NCBI GenBank assembly: GCA_965199595.1
Contig: OZ241182.1
Coordinates: forward strand, 3,906,001-3,970,000
Reading direction: 5' to 3'
DNA from: JBBROS01 sp965199595
Lineage (GTDB): Bacteria; Pseudomonadota; Alphaproteobacteria; Acetobacterales; Acetobacteraceae
DNA length: 64,000 nt
Part shown: positions 50,098-58,740 of the stretch, piece by piece
How the letters are laid out: each line of letters opens with the position of its first letter
Numbering within the stretch: the first letter of the stretch is position 1
Position numbers and translations under genes: made by a program
The notes under the pieces: model-generated
Told to the model about the DNA's origin: nothing
Seen by the model: only the letters and a program-made list of their open reading frames with translations
Databases searched by the model: none

Positions 50098-51726
50098 TCA
50101 TGCCTGACACCTGGGCAAACCTACGGCTTCCCTCAAGATGTCGGCTGCGCCATCGCCGTCGCTGCTGTCCGACGTCCAGGCGACGAACTGGTCGGGGCGG
50201 ACAAGCACGAGGGCAGCCTCGTAACGCGCGCGGGCGCCCTCGCGGCTGTCTCGCACGATCTTCAGCGGTATGCGCAGCCTCTCAGCCGCCGCCGCGAAGC
50301 TGGCCGGTGCTGAGTCATCCGTGCCGAAGGCAAAGAGCGTGAAGCCCTCCCCCAACGCCTCGAACACGTTGCGGCCCGAGGAGAGCAGCTGCGGCGCGAA
50401 GTGGTGCCCGGCGCGCGCCGCGAACGTGTGTGACCCCACGGCGCCGGGGCCATGCGCCCCGAGCGGTCCACACACGATGGGCGAGCCCTCGTAGTTCGGC
50501 TCGAACGCGTTGACCTCGCCGGCCGCGCCGGAGCCCCGCCTTGCCCATTCCAGTTCGAATGCCGCGCGGTCATCCGCCGGGTCGAACGTGGCGAGGAATT
50601 CCTTGTCGGTCAGGATCGCCTTCTGGATGAAGTCCCGCGCCGTGGATTTGAACACCGGCCGGCGCTCCGAGTCGTAGGACTCAAGCAGATCGGGCCCGCC
50701 CCAGCCCTGGAGCACCGCGGCGAGTTTCCAGCCAAGATTGACCGCGTCCTCGAACCCGGTGTTGATGCCGTAGCCGCCGTAGGGCGGATGGCTGTGGGCC
50801 GCGTCGCCGGCGATGCAGACCCGCCCAGCACGATAACGGTCCGCGACCGCAAAGCGCAGGTCCCAGAATCCGATGTGTTCGAACTCCACGTCGAACTCCT
50901 CGCCCACGGCCTCGTGGAGGTAGCCGCGGAAGTCGAAGTTTTCCCGCGTCGTGCCGAGCGGGACCGGGGCGTGGAAAAACCATGTGGTGCCTAGGTCCAC
51001 CCGGCCAAAGAACTTCCAGTATCCCAGAAGGTCGGGGTGAAGGACGTTGTAGTACGACTTGCCGGGATACCGCTCAAGCAGCTCGTGCAGCCGGCGCGAC
51101 CTGAAGACGAGCAGCACCATGAGCCGTTCATGATCGGAGCGCGTCTGAGTAATGCCGGACGCTTCGCGCACGATCGAGCGGCTGCCGTCGCAGCCGATGA
51201 CGTAGTCCGCCCGCAGCGTCTGCCTATCGGTCCCGCCCCGCTGGGCGATATTGACGCTCACGCCTGCTTCGTCCTGGCTCAATGCCTCGACCTGCCAGCC
51301 GTACAACGTCTGCACCGCAGGAATCTCGGCGGCCCGGCACCGGAGCACCGCCTCGGTCGCATACTGCGGGAGGCGTTCGTTGTCGGTGAAGTAAAAAGGG
51401 CGGACCAGATCGCGCTGCAACCAGTCATAGGTATAGCGGCCGAGGAGCGTTCCGTACGCGGTCAGCCCTCCAATTCCGTACTCTCGCGGAATCGTCCGCG
51501 CGGCCCGCAGCTCCCGCTCTGCGTTCCAGAAGTGGAAGTGCTCCATCGTCCGCTGGGTCAGGTTCTGCCCTTTCGGAATGGGCTGCGGCTGGAGATGGCG
51601 CTCGATGATGATGCACCGGATGCCGCGCTGCCCAAGCTCGATGGCCAACCCCAGGCCGACCGGCCCACCCCCGACCACGATCACTTGCGCGTCCCGGCCG
51701 CCCGGACGGTGCGTTTCGCCCGGCAT
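50098..51726 (-). CDS. FAD-dependent aromatic hydroxylase (PheA/TfdB/MhpA family)
   Basis: A ~542-residue phenol-hydroxylase-like flavoprotein. FAD site VIVVGGGPVGLGLAIELGQR (~res 14-33), DG motif YVIGCDGSRSIVREASG (~res 168), and GD motif VCIAGDAAHSHPPYGGYGIN with TGFEDAVNLGWKLAAVL (~res 289-325). The C-terminal thioredoxin-like dimerisation domain follows. The relatives hydroxylate phenols, resorcinol or 3-(3-hydroxyphenyl)propionate. With maleylacetate reductase nearby, a resorcinol-type substrate is plausible (inference). The ATG at 51726 is chosen because the upstream extension is unconserved. Confidence 0.87.
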   Translation of the reverse strand: MPGETHRPGGRDAQVIVVGGGPVGLGLAIELGQRGIRCIIIERHLQPQPIPKGQNLTQRTMEHFHFWNAERELRAARTIPREYGIGGLTAYGTLLGRYTYDWLQRDLVRPFYFTDNERLPQYATEAVLRCRAAEIPAVQTLYGWQVEALSQDEAGVSVNIAQRGGTDRQTLRADYVIGCDGSRSIVREASGITQTRSDHERLMVLLVFRSRRLHELLERYPGKSYYNVLHPDLLGYWKFFGRVDLGTTWFFHAPVPLGTTRENFDFRGYLHEAVGEEFDVEFEHIGFWDLRFAVADRYRAGRVCIAGDAAHSHPPYGGYGINTGFEDAVNLGWKLAAVLQGWGGPDLLESYDSERRPVFKSTARDFIQKAILTDKEFLATFDPADDRAAFELEWARRGSGAAGEVNAFEPNYEGSPIVCGPLGAHGPGAVGSHTFAARAGHHFAPQLLSSGRNVFEALGEGFTLFAFGTDDSAPASFAAAAERLRIPLKIVRDSREGARARYEAALVLVRPDQFVAWTSDSSDGDGAADILREAVGLPRCQA

Positions 51727-51781
51727 CACCGGCCGCTCCGGGGGCAGGTGTGCGGCGGGCAGCACCGAAGCGCTTGCGGGT

Positions 51782-53146
51782 TCAATGGAACGATCCTGCC
51801 GGCACCCCGCCCCGCTCCGGCACGTGGGATGCGGCATCCGGCGCCCGCCGGACCAGCAGGACGCACGCGGCGGCGAACAGCGCGGGCAAGGCGAACAGGA
51901 TGAACAGCATGGGCGTCGAAACCTCGAACCCGATCAGGACGCCCCCGATCAACGGGCCGAAGATGGAACCGAACCGCCCCATGCCGAGCGCCCAGCCCAC
52001 GCCGGTGGCACGCATCGCGGCCGGATAGTAATTGCCCGCAAAGGCGTTCGCGGCGATCTGGCCGCCCACGACGCAGAAGCCCGCGCCGGCCGCGCTCGCG
52101 ATCAACACGGGTGCAGTCGTGCCAGCCATGCCGATGAGGGCGGTGCACAGGGCGCCACCGAGGAAAGCGCAGGCCAGGACGGGCTGAGCGCGTCCCACAC
52201 GGTCGCAGGTCCACGCCAGCACCAACGCACCGGCCGTGCCGCCGCCCTGATACGTTGCGGCGACGATGCTGGCCATTTCCACGGACAGTCCTGAGGCATG
52301 CACGACCGAGGGAAGCCAGTTTGCCAGGAAGTAGAGCACGATTAGGTTGCAGAAGAACGCCGCCCAGATCAGCAGGGTCGGTGCAGCGTAGCCTTTCGCA
52401 AACAACTGATGGAGCGGGGATGCCCGGCTGGCGCGCACCGTGAGGCCACCGCTGGCAGCCGACGGCGTCCAGCCTGGGGCGACCTGCGCCACCACGGCGT
52501 GCAGGCGCGCTTGCGGCGCCGGGTCGGCGAGCAGCCGGGGCAGGGACTCCGGCAGCCAACGAGCGAGAAACGGAAGGATGACGAGCGGCAGGATACCCCC
52601 GACGACGAACACGGACTGCCACCCGAAATGCGCCATGGTGGTTGCCGCGACCGCGCCGCCCAGCGCGCCCCCGAGCGAGAAGCCGCAGATGGTGACCGCG
52701 ACCATCAGCGTGCGCACGCGGGTCGGCGAGTACTCGGAAACGAGCGCGATCACGATGGGCATCGCGCCGCCCAAGCCGAGCCCGGTCAGGAAACGCAGCA
52801 CCAGCAGCGCCTCCCACGAGGATGCGAACGCCGTGGCCAGGGTCAGCGACGCATAGACGGCCGTGCAGGCCAGCAGCACCCGGCGGGAGCCATAGCGGTC
52901 GGCGATGGGCGTGAAGATCATCGCCCCCAGCATCAGGCCGGCCAGGCCGGCGCTGAACACGGGGCCGAAGGAGGATCGCGGAATCTTCCAGAGGCCTGTG
53001 AGGACGGGTGCGACGTAGCCGATGGCCTGCGTGTCGTAGCCGTCCGTGATCAGCAACAAGACGGCGAGCGCCAGCAGACGAAGCTGGAAGCGCGAGACGG
53101 GGCGTTCGTCCAAGGCGGCACGGAACTCAGGAATGCGCGAGTCCAT
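51782..53146 (-). CDS. Aromatic acid/H+ symporter, MFS (AAHS family)
   Basis: A 454-residue, 12-helix MFS transporter like PcaK, BenK and MhpT. The AAHS signature is in helix 1 (LLITDGYDTQAIGYVAPVLT, ~res 32-51). The MFS loop FTPIADRYGSRRVLL follows helix 2, and GLGLGGAMPIVIALVSEYSP is in helix 4 (~res 122-141). GGAGGA precedes the ATG at 53146. Divergent from the iclR gene, with a 153-base regulatory region containing a palindrome. It probably imports the aromatic acid used by the two hydroxylases downstream. Confidence 0.93.
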   Translation of the reverse strand: MDSRIPEFRAALDERPVSRFQLRLLALAVLLLITDGYDTQAIGYVAPVLTGLWKIPRSSFGPVFSAGLAGLMLGAMIFTPIADRYGSRRVLLACTAVYASLTLATAFASSWEALLVLRFLTGLGLGGAMPIVIALVSEYSPTRVRTLMVAVTICGFSLGGALGGAVAATTMAHFGWQSVFVVGGILPLVILPFLARWLPESLPRLLADPAPQARLHAVVAQVAPGWTPSAASGGLTVRASRASPLHQLFAKGYAAPTLLIWAAFFCNLIVLYFLANWLPSVVHASGLSVEMASIVAATYQGGGTAGALVLAWTCDRVGRAQPVLACAFLGGALCTALIGMAGTTAPVLIASAAGAGFCVVGGQIAANAFAGNYYPAAMRATGVGWALGMGRFGSIFGPLIGGVLIGFEVSTPMLFILFALPALFAAACVLLVRRAPDAASHVPERGGVPAGSFH

Positions 53147-53248
53147 GTTTCCTCCTGTGCGGCGGGCTCTGCGACCCGCTTGTGTCCTACTTGGTCGGTA
53201 CACCCGATCGGACGTTGCCGATGCGAACCAGGATTCCCTCATACGAAA

Positions 53249-53263
53249 ACGAATGTCATTCGT
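53249..53263. promoter_or_regulatory. 15-bp perfect palindrome between the symporter and iclR genes
   Basis: ACGAATG-T-CATTCGT, exact 7-base arms. It lies 103 bases before the symporter ATG and 37 bases before the iclR start, in a locally AT-richer stretch. This is the expected place and size for an IclR-type operator governing both divergent promoters. Confidence 0.6.
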
Positions 53264-53299
53264 CAATGGCGAATCTTCCGCCGGGCTGCTCGTTCTCCT

Positions 53300-54085
53300 A
53301 TGATGTGGTGTGTGACCCAAGCCCCGCCCCCCGAGCCGCGCTCGATCCAATCCGTCGTGATCGGCTTCGCGCTGGTCCGCGCATTGGAGCAGAACGGGGG
53401 ACCGATGCCCTTGAAGGCGCTTGCGGCTCTCGCCGGCATGTCGCCGGGCCAGGCTCACGCCTACCTCGCCAGCTTCCGTATCGTGGGACTTGTACGGCAG
53501 GGAACGGATGGTCTTTACGAGCTTGGCCCCTACGCCTTGGCGCTCGGCCTCGCCGCGCTCGATCGTCTCGACGTGCGCGAGGCGGCGATGGAGCCGATGC
53601 GTCGATTCCGCGATGAGTGCGGGGAGTCGGTCCATCTCTCCGTCTGGTCGGGCCAGGGACCGGTGATCGTCGCCCGGCTGGATGGAAGGCGCGGCGTGTC
53701 GCTGTCCATCAGGATCGGCTTCGCGTTGCCGCTCGACAGCTCGGCTTCCGGGCGCATCTTCACCGCATTCCTGCCAGAAGCGGAGCAGCTTGCCGAGCGG
53801 TCGAAGAACCGGCAGGGCCGTGCGGCGTGGTGCCGGGCCCTCGAGGACATCCGCCAGTCGGGCCTGGCCACTTCGGAAAGCCTGGTGAACACGGGGTTCG
53901 CCGCCGTGTCGGTCCCGGTGTTCGACTGCGACGGTCATCTTGCCGCAGCACTCACCGCGCTCGGGCCGGCTGCGCACCTCGACACTCGATCAGACGGCAC
54001 GACGGCAACGGCACTGCGCCAGGCCGGAGCCGCCGTCTCGGCCGCGATGGGACACCGGCCTCCGCCCCATTGCGCCGCGCCGTAG
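53300..54085 (+). CDS. IclR-family transcriptional regulator
   Basis: A 261-residue IclR regulator. The N-terminal winged HTH (MPLKALAALAGMSPGQAHAY, then LASFRIVGLVRQ, ~res 36-67) is followed by a ligand-binding domain with DECGESVHLSVWSGQGPVIV (~res 107-126), LPLDSSASGRIFTAFLPE and GFAAVSVPVFDCDGHLAAAL. IclR proteins control aromatic-acid genes such as pcaK. The start could be either of two adjacent ATGs (53300 or 53303). Divergent from the aromatic acid symporter, which it most likely regulates. Confidence 0.9.
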   Translation: MMWCVTQAPPPEPRSIQSVVIGFALVRALEQNGGPMPLKALAALAGMSPGQAHAYLASFRIVGLVRQGTDGLYELGPYALALGLAALDRLDVREAAMEPMRRFRDECGESVHLSVWSGQGPVIVARLDGRRGVSLSIRIGFALPLDSSASGRIFTAFLPEAEQLAERSKNRQGRAAWCRALEDIRQSGLATSESLVNTGFAAVSVPVFDCDGHLAAALTALGPAAHLDTRSDGTTATALRQAGAAVSAAMGHRPPPHCAAP

Positions 54086-54409
54086 CGGACGCCGCTTCAG
54101 CAAACCCGAGGGGCTCCTGTTGGGGTTCAGGGTGCAGCAGGCACGTTATACCAGTCCGTGACTTTGTTGCACGAACCCACCCAGTGGCGTCCGGGACCGG
54201 CGTGGCTCACGAAGCTTTTCCCTGGCCACGTCCATGGCCCAGCGCTTCAGCATGCTGAACCTGGTTGCCCGTGTCAGCATGCAGAGATAGCCCGGCCGAG
54301 ATGGCCGGAAGCGGATGGTCCGGTCTGGGAAGGCGGGCCAAGGGAAGCAGGCATCAGCTTGGTGGCCGGGTGACCGACCGGCGGCGACCCAAGCCAGTGC
54401 CACGCTCGG
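54086..54409. other. Non-coding block, possible insertion-sequence scar
   Basis: 324 bases without a supportable gene. It contains GACTTTGTTGCACGAACCC (about 54162-54180), a string of the kind often seen at insertion-sequence ends, and the surrounding minus-strand frame (54146-54403) has no family resemblance that I can see. No paired terminal repeat was found. Confidence 0.35.
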
Positions 54410-54739
54410 TCAAACGTCGTTCTCTGCCCGGCGATCCAGAACCGCGCATGCGGTGAACTGCCGGTGCCGCCGCCACAGGACCACCCAGAGGACGCTGGCG
54501 CCAAGGGCGACCAGGGTGGCCGGCGCTGCCACGAAGACCAGCAGCAGCCCGGTCCCCAGGGCGTCTCCGATGTCGTGCCCGGCCACGATGCAGGGATGCA
54601 CCGCCGCTTCGTCGACCTGGCATCCCGTCGCAACCGCGGTGGCGGCCGTTGCAAGCACCGCCAGGATCGGCAGCCACGCCGCGGCGGCCACCGCACCCAG
54701 TAAAGCCAGAACGAACCGGCGTGCCGAAGCCTTGGACAT
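54410..54739 (-). CDS. Hypothetical small membrane protein
   Basis: A ~109-residue protein with two strong hydrophobic segments: FVLALLGAVAAAAWLPILAV (~res 9-28) and LGTGLLLVFVAAPATLVALG followed by ASVLWVVLW (~res 60-88). Between them is a short periplasmic or cytoplasmic loop with two cysteines (GCQVDEAAVHPCIVAGHD) that may form a disulfide. No family recognised. It is one of three successive leftward membrane-protein genes. Confidence 0.55.
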   Translation of the reverse strand: MSKASARRFVLALLGAVAAAAWLPILAVLATAATAVATGCQVDEAAVHPCIVAGHDIGDALGTGLLLVFVAAPATLVALGASVLWVVLWRRHRQFTACAVLDRRAENDV

Positions 54740-54822
54740 GAGGGTTTGAGCCGGGTCGGCAGGCGGTTCGGGTGACGGATCGGCTTGGGGCCCGGTGCCG
54801 GAGTTGCGAATGGTCCCCATCC

Positions 54823-55182
54823 TCACGGCAGTCCGGCCGCGCGACGGACTGGCCAGAACAGCGGAATCGAAACCACGACCAGCAGACCGAGACCGATCAC
54901 CAGCCTCGTCCGGACACCGAGCGCGCCGAACAGCCAGCAGGCGGTATACAGGCCCAGGGCGACGAGCGGGATGCATAGGGCATAAAAGACGATCAGGGGT
55001 AGTGCCGCAGCCCACTCCACCAGGCCGGACGCGATGAGCAAGGCCAGTACGGGAACCACGGGCAGCTGCATCAACACCGTGCTTTGTTTCGGATCGGTCA
55101 GGCTGTAGCCCCAGACCACGCTGCCGATGGCGAGCGCCGCATAGACGGCGGCAACTACCAGTCCGAACCTGCTCACACGCAT
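54823..55182 (-). CDS. Hypothetical membrane protein
   Basis: A 119-residue protein with four hydrophobic helices: LVVAAVYAALAIGSVVWGYS, LPVVPVLALLIASGLVEW, ALPLIVFYALCIPLVALG and LVIGLGLLVVVSIPLFWPV. It ends in a short basic tail (RRAAGLP). No known domain. It lies between two other membrane-protein genes on the same strand, and the gap to the gene at 54739 is 83 bases. Confidence 0.6.
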   Translation of the reverse strand: MRVSRFGLVVAAVYAALAIGSVVWGYSLTDPKQSTVLMQLPVVPVLALLIASGLVEWAAALPLIVFYALCIPLVALGLYTACWLFGALGVRTRLVIGLGLLVVVSIPLFWPVRRAAGLP

Positions 55183-55267
55183 TCCAGAATCCTTCCATCC
55201 AGTTGGCCGCCGGCCCCGATCAGGGCATGGCTGCCGGGTTCCGCCAGTCCCATCCGATCGCGCCCGT

Positions 55268-56239
55268 TCACGCCGCGGCGGCGGCGGCGGCCGGCTGCTG
55301 GTTCACCCGCCACAGCACGACCGCGAACCCCAGCATGGCCAGTCCGGCCAGCAGCACGGTCACGGGCGTGGCGCCCAGGTGCTCGAACCACTGCGTGTAG
55401 AAGTGGATGCCCGCGAACACGGTGACCAGGTTCAGCACCCAGCGCCGGTCCGTCCGTCCCGCCCACACGCCCGCGCCCGCCAGCGCCGCCGCCCAGGCCA
55501 GCGCGAACGCCACGTCCGGGATGCCCGGGCCAGCCGGGTGCAGCCAGTCCAGGGTGTCCCCCCATAGCGAGCCCACCCAGAAGCCCAGGTTCACCAGGAA
55601 CAGCGACGTCCGCGCCACCACTGTCAGCAGCCGCCCCCATTCCCACGCCACCGTGCGGGATGCCGGGTGTGCCGCAAGCGCCAGCGCCGAGAACGCCGCT
55701 ACGGTTGCCAGCGGCTGCCGTACCTGCAGCTCGTAGAAGGCATGGCCGTAGGAGGACGAGCTCCCCAGCGCCGCGAACAGCACGAGCACGGAAAGCGCCG
55801 CCAGCAGACCGCTGCGTGCCGGGACCGAGCAGACGGCGAACAAGGCTGCCACCAGCAGATATGCCGCATAGGATGGCATCAGGGGCCTCACCTCGTCCCC
55901 CAGCCCGGTCACGCCTTGGCTGAGCAGCATGATACCCGCTCCCAGCAGCAGCGCCGCAACCAAGATGCAGATGTTCGCCATCACCGTCCAACCAGCCGGG
56001 CCGCGCATCGACAGGCCCAGCCCGGCTGCCATCAGCACCCCGCCCAGCACCGTGCCCACGCCCGGGTCCGGCACCAGCAGCAGGCATCCGCCCGTGACAG
56101 CCACCACGCCGAACCCGAGCAGCACGTTGACCAGCAGCGTGGCCGTGTCCGCCCGGCCGAGCCGGGCCAGCCGGTCGCGCTCCGCCGCGGTGATGGCACC
56201 CGCATCCAGCAGCCTGGTCAGGTCCAACGTGACCTTCAC
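55268..56239 (-). CDS. DUF2157-like multi-pass membrane protein
   Basis: A ~323-residue membrane protein. The N-terminus is soluble (LTRLLDAGAITAAERDRLAR, ~res 6-25), as in DUF2157 proteins. About ten hydrophobic helices follow (e.g. LLVNVLLGFGVVAVTGGCLL, NICILVAALLLGAGIMLLSQ, LLAALSVLVLFAALG). It ends with an Ala run. The start is GTG at 56239 with GGGAGA eight bases before it. Function unknown. Divergent from the TetR gene. Confidence 0.7.
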   Translation of the reverse strand: MKVTLDLTRLLDAGAITAAERDRLARLGRADTATLLVNVLLGFGVVAVTGGCLLLVPDPGVGTVLGGVLMAAGLGLSMRGPAGWTVMANICILVAALLLGAGIMLLSQGVTGLGDEVRPLMPSYAAYLLVAALFAVCSVPARSGLLAALSVLVLFAALGSSSSYGHAFYELQVRQPLATVAAFSALALAAHPASRTVAWEWGRLLTVVARTSLFLVNLGFWVGSLWGDTLDWLHPAGPGIPDVAFALAWAAALAGAGVWAGRTDRRWVLNLVTVFAGIHFYTQWFEHLGATPVTVLLAGLAMLGFAVVLWRVNQQPAAAAAAA

Positions 56240-56301
56240 GGCAGTTCTCCCTGTTTCGAAGCGGGTCCCCGGCCAAGGGGCCGGCAAGGTCCGCTCTCGT
56301 G

Positions 56302-56316
56302 TTGAACGTTGTTCGA
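56302..56316. promoter_or_regulatory. Imperfect palindrome upstream of the tetR gene
   Basis: TTGAAC-GTT-GTTCGA, five of six bases in each arm complementary, between the DUF2157 and TetR starts. A plausible operator for the TetR protein acting on both divergent genes; the match is short, so it could be fortuitous. Confidence 0.35.
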
Positions 56317-56357
56317 GAAAACCCTACGGTGTGCCGGTGACAGATGCAAGCATTAAA

Positions 56358-57113
56358 ATGAACATTGATCGGAATAACAGGCGACGCCCCCCGGAGCCCC
56401 AGCCGGCTCCCGCCAAGCTGCCGGCGGCAGCCGTGGTCGCCAAAGTCCCGCGCGGTCGCCCGCGCAAGGAAACGCTCGACCGCGAGGCCGACCAGCAGGC
56501 ACTCGTCGTTGCAGCCTTCGGCATCGTGGGTGAGGCAGGCGTAGCGGCACTTACCGCTCGCGCCGTCGCTGCCCGGGCGGGCACGGCCGTAGGCTCGGTT
56601 TATGCGGCGTTCCCGAGCCTCGAGGCGTTGCGGCTCAGGGTGAACACAGCGACGATGAGCCTGCTGCGGGACGCCTTGGCCGCGGCGCTGGCGCAATCCG
56701 CGAACCGGCCGCTCGACGACCGGCTGCATGGCCTGGCCGACGCCTACATGGGCTTCGCGGACAGCCAACCGACCCTGTGGGCGGCCCTGTTCGAGCCGCG
56801 CACGATGCCGGCTCCGCCTGCCATGGCGGACCTGACCGCCAGCCTGTTTGCCCTGCTGGAAGGCGTGCTGCACGAAGCCGGGTGCGCCGCGCCCAACGTG
56901 CCGGCCCTCGGCCGCGCGCTCTGGGCCGCCGTCCACGGTACCGTGTTCCTGGCCAACCACGGCAGCCTCGGGCCAGTGGAACGCGAGGATGCCGCGGCGC
57001 TCGTCCACACGCTCGTCAACGCGATCGTGGGCGGCATCCCGCGGCAACCCCGGACGGCGCAGGCCGCCACCCACCTGACCGCGACGACAGGCGCAACTCC
57101 GCCGAAGCCATGA
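56358..57113 (+). CDS. TetR-family transcriptional regulator
   Basis: A ~251-residue TetR-type regulator with an unusually long, Pro/Ala/Arg-rich N-terminal tail (to ~res 38: RRRPPEPQPAPAKLPAAAVV). The HTH is QQALVVAAFGIVGEAGVAAL then TARAVAARAGTAVGSVYAAF (~res 53-92), and the effector domain contains LDDRLHGLADAYMGFADSQP and LWAALFEPR. The product resembles a WHG-domain (TetR_C_33) type. ATG 56358 or GTG 56337 may be the start. Divergent from the DUF2157 gene. Confidence 0.85.
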   Translation: MNIDRNNRRRPPEPQPAPAKLPAAAVVAKVPRGRPRKETLDREADQQALVVAAFGIVGEAGVAALTARAVAARAGTAVGSVYAAFPSLEALRLRVNTATMSLLRDALAAALAQSANRPLDDRLHGLADAYMGFADSQPTLWAALFEPRTMPAPPAMADLTASLFALLEGVLHEAGCAAPNVPALGRALWAAVHGTVFLANHGSLGPVEREDAAALVHTLVNAIVGGIPRQPRTAQAATHLTATTGATPPKP

Positions 57114-57489
57114 CAGGCTGACACCGGGCCGCCGACGACCAGTTCGCACAGGTCAAAGAGCCTTGAACGTGGTGATGCTGCGCCAGCATGGTCTGGCCGG
57201 AACCTGCCGGTCCGCTTCGGAGAGGCGAACCTGAGGAAGCAGACATTCAGTTAGACAGGTGCTGGGGCGCACCCCGCAACCGCTCGGTGTTCAGTCCCGG
57301 GGTATGGCGTGACGGACCGGTAACATGGCTACCGCCGCCCTCGACACATAGCGGACCTTCACTTCCCGGCATCGGTGCTCTCGCCGTTCTCGAAAACGAT
57401 GATGCAGCGGGAAAGGTCCGAGCCACCGTATGAATAGGTATCTGGAAACAGCGGTTCCATTTCGTTCGTCGCGCGTCCAAGATGCCTGC
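57114..57489. other. Intergenic block without a supportable gene
   Basis: 376 bases between tetR and the ketopantoate-reductase-like gene. Short frames on both strands show no resemblance to known proteins and cross frames of different composition. Strings such as AGGCGAACCTGAGGAAGCAG and AGCGGACCTTCACTTCCCGG look like decayed intergenic repeats but do not recur elsewhere in the window. Confidence 0.4.
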
Positions 57490-58395
57490 ATGTCGAGCGC
57501 TGCACCCGCATCACCCCTTCGCATCGCCATTGTGGGAACCGGCAACATCGGCAGCACGTTCGCTTTCCAGCTGGCTCGCATCGGCGGCCACGACGTCACC
57601 GTTGTCGCGCGGCCTGGCTCAAGGCGCCTGGAACAGCTCCGGCGCGACGGCGCTATCGTCGACACGAAAGGGGTGCGAGCGAGCGTCCGCGTGACGGACG
57701 CGCTCGACGAGCAGGTGCCGTTCGACCTCGTGATCGTCACGCTCCTGGCGCATCAGGTCGATGCGGTTCTTCCGGCCCTGCGGCGCAGCGTGGCCGGGTG
57801 TATCCAGTTCATGTTCAACACCTTCAATCCGGAGCGCCTGCGCGAAGCCGTCGGTTCCGGGCGCTGCGCCTTCGGCATGAACTTCCTCCAAGCCACGCTG
57901 GATGGGGACGGCCGGCTCAAGGCCACCATCGGTGCCGGGGGGCAAAAAACGCTTATGGACCAGGCGCGCTGGGCCGACCTGTTCACCGCTTCAGGGCTGC
58001 CGGCTACGGTCGAACCCGACATGCCCCTGTGGCTTCGCTGCCACGTTCCGCTGTGCGTTGCGTTCGAGAGCGTCTCCGTGACCGGTGTGCGGCGCGGTGG
58101 CGGCGCGTCGTGGAAGGAAGCGCTTGCCCTGGCGCGGGGCATCCATGCGTGTTTCGGGCTCATCAAGGGCCTCGGATACACTGTCTATCCACGGAGTAAG
58201 TGGTTGATCGACCGCGCGCCGGCATCGGGTTTCGCGGCCGTGCTCTGGTCCATGTCGCGCGTGCGGTCGTTTCGCGAGCTGCTTGCGACCGGACAAGCCG
58301 AATGCGACGCGCTGGTCGACACGATGACCGCGACCGCGAAAGAGGCTGGAGCAGCGGTGCGTGTAGCCGACATCGCGGCCATGAAGCCGTCTTAA
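57490..58395 (+). CDS. Ketopantoate reductase-like (PanE/ApbA family) oxidoreductase
   Basis: A 301-residue NADP-type dehydrogenase. The Rossmann loop is RIAIVGTGNIGSTFAFQLAR (~res 11-30), with VVARPGSRRLEQLRRDGAIV as in PanE. The C-terminal ApbA domain contains WLRCHVPLCVAFESVSVTGV (~res 179-198). The catalytic lysine position typical of PanE (KxxxN-x-x-x-N) is not obvious: the region reads LRCHVPLCVAFES, so the substrate may not be ketopantoate. Starts at ATG 57490, no strong Shine-Dalgarno. Confidence 0.75.
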   Translation: MSSAAPASPLRIAIVGTGNIGSTFAFQLARIGGHDVTVVARPGSRRLEQLRRDGAIVDTKGVRASVRVTDALDEQVPFDLVIVTLLAHQVDAVLPALRRSVAGCIQFMFNTFNPERLREAVGSGRCAFGMNFLQATLDGDGRLKATIGAGGQKTLMDQARWADLFTASGLPATVEPDMPLWLRCHVPLCVAFESVSVTGVRRGGGASWKEALALARGIHACFGLIKGLGYTVYPRSKWLIDRAPASGFAAVLWSMSRVRSFRELLATGQAECDALVDTMTATAKEAGAAVRVADIAAMKPS

Positions 58396-58419
58396 AGGTT
58401 CCCGCGGACGATCCTTTTC

Positions 58420-58666
58420 GGGAAATCAGGAGCGGGCCTGGGCCGGCATCGCCGCCTTCACCCGGGCCAACGGCCCGGCCCCGCCCGGCCTCCAGCTCGG
58501 CCATGCCGGCCGCAGGGGCGCCACCCGCCTGATATGGGACGGCATGGACCGCCCGCTGCCCGTCGGCGCCAGGGACATCCAGCCGATCTTCCATCTCGAG
58601 AAAGCCATCGCCACCGAACTCTCCGATCTCCGCCGCAGGGCCGCGCCGAAGCCGCCGAGCGTTTGA
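58420..58666 (+). pseudogene. Fragment of an old-yellow-enzyme/salicylyl-CoA 5-hydroxylase-type oxidoreductase
   Basis: One frame reads WAGIAAFTRANGPAPPG, then LQLGHAGRRGATRLIWDGMD and RPLPVG. This matches the LQLGHAGRKG-xT-x-x-x-WEG-x-D-x-PL segment of the OYE half of bifunctional hydroxylase/oxidoreductases. The next ~30 residues up to the TGA at 58664 do not continue the family. No start codon or N-terminal flavoprotein half remains. A relic at the right edge of the accessory region. Confidence 0.6.
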
Positions 58667-58740
58667 ACACGACAATCCAGCGGCCGAAAAGAAACCCTGC
58701 CCCCGCCCCGGGCTTTGTCTCCCATCAGGAGAACCGACCC

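Noticed and set aside
54410..55198. One 262-residue gene spanning two hypothetical membrane proteins
   Set aside because: The upstream part of this frame is antiparallel shadow of the better 119-residue frame at 54823-55182.
58390..58420. Second copy of the tRNA 3' end (attachment site) near CCCGCGGACGAT
   Set aside because: Only about nine bases resemble TCCCGCCGCGGAC and with a gap; in GC-rich DNA this is expected by chance.
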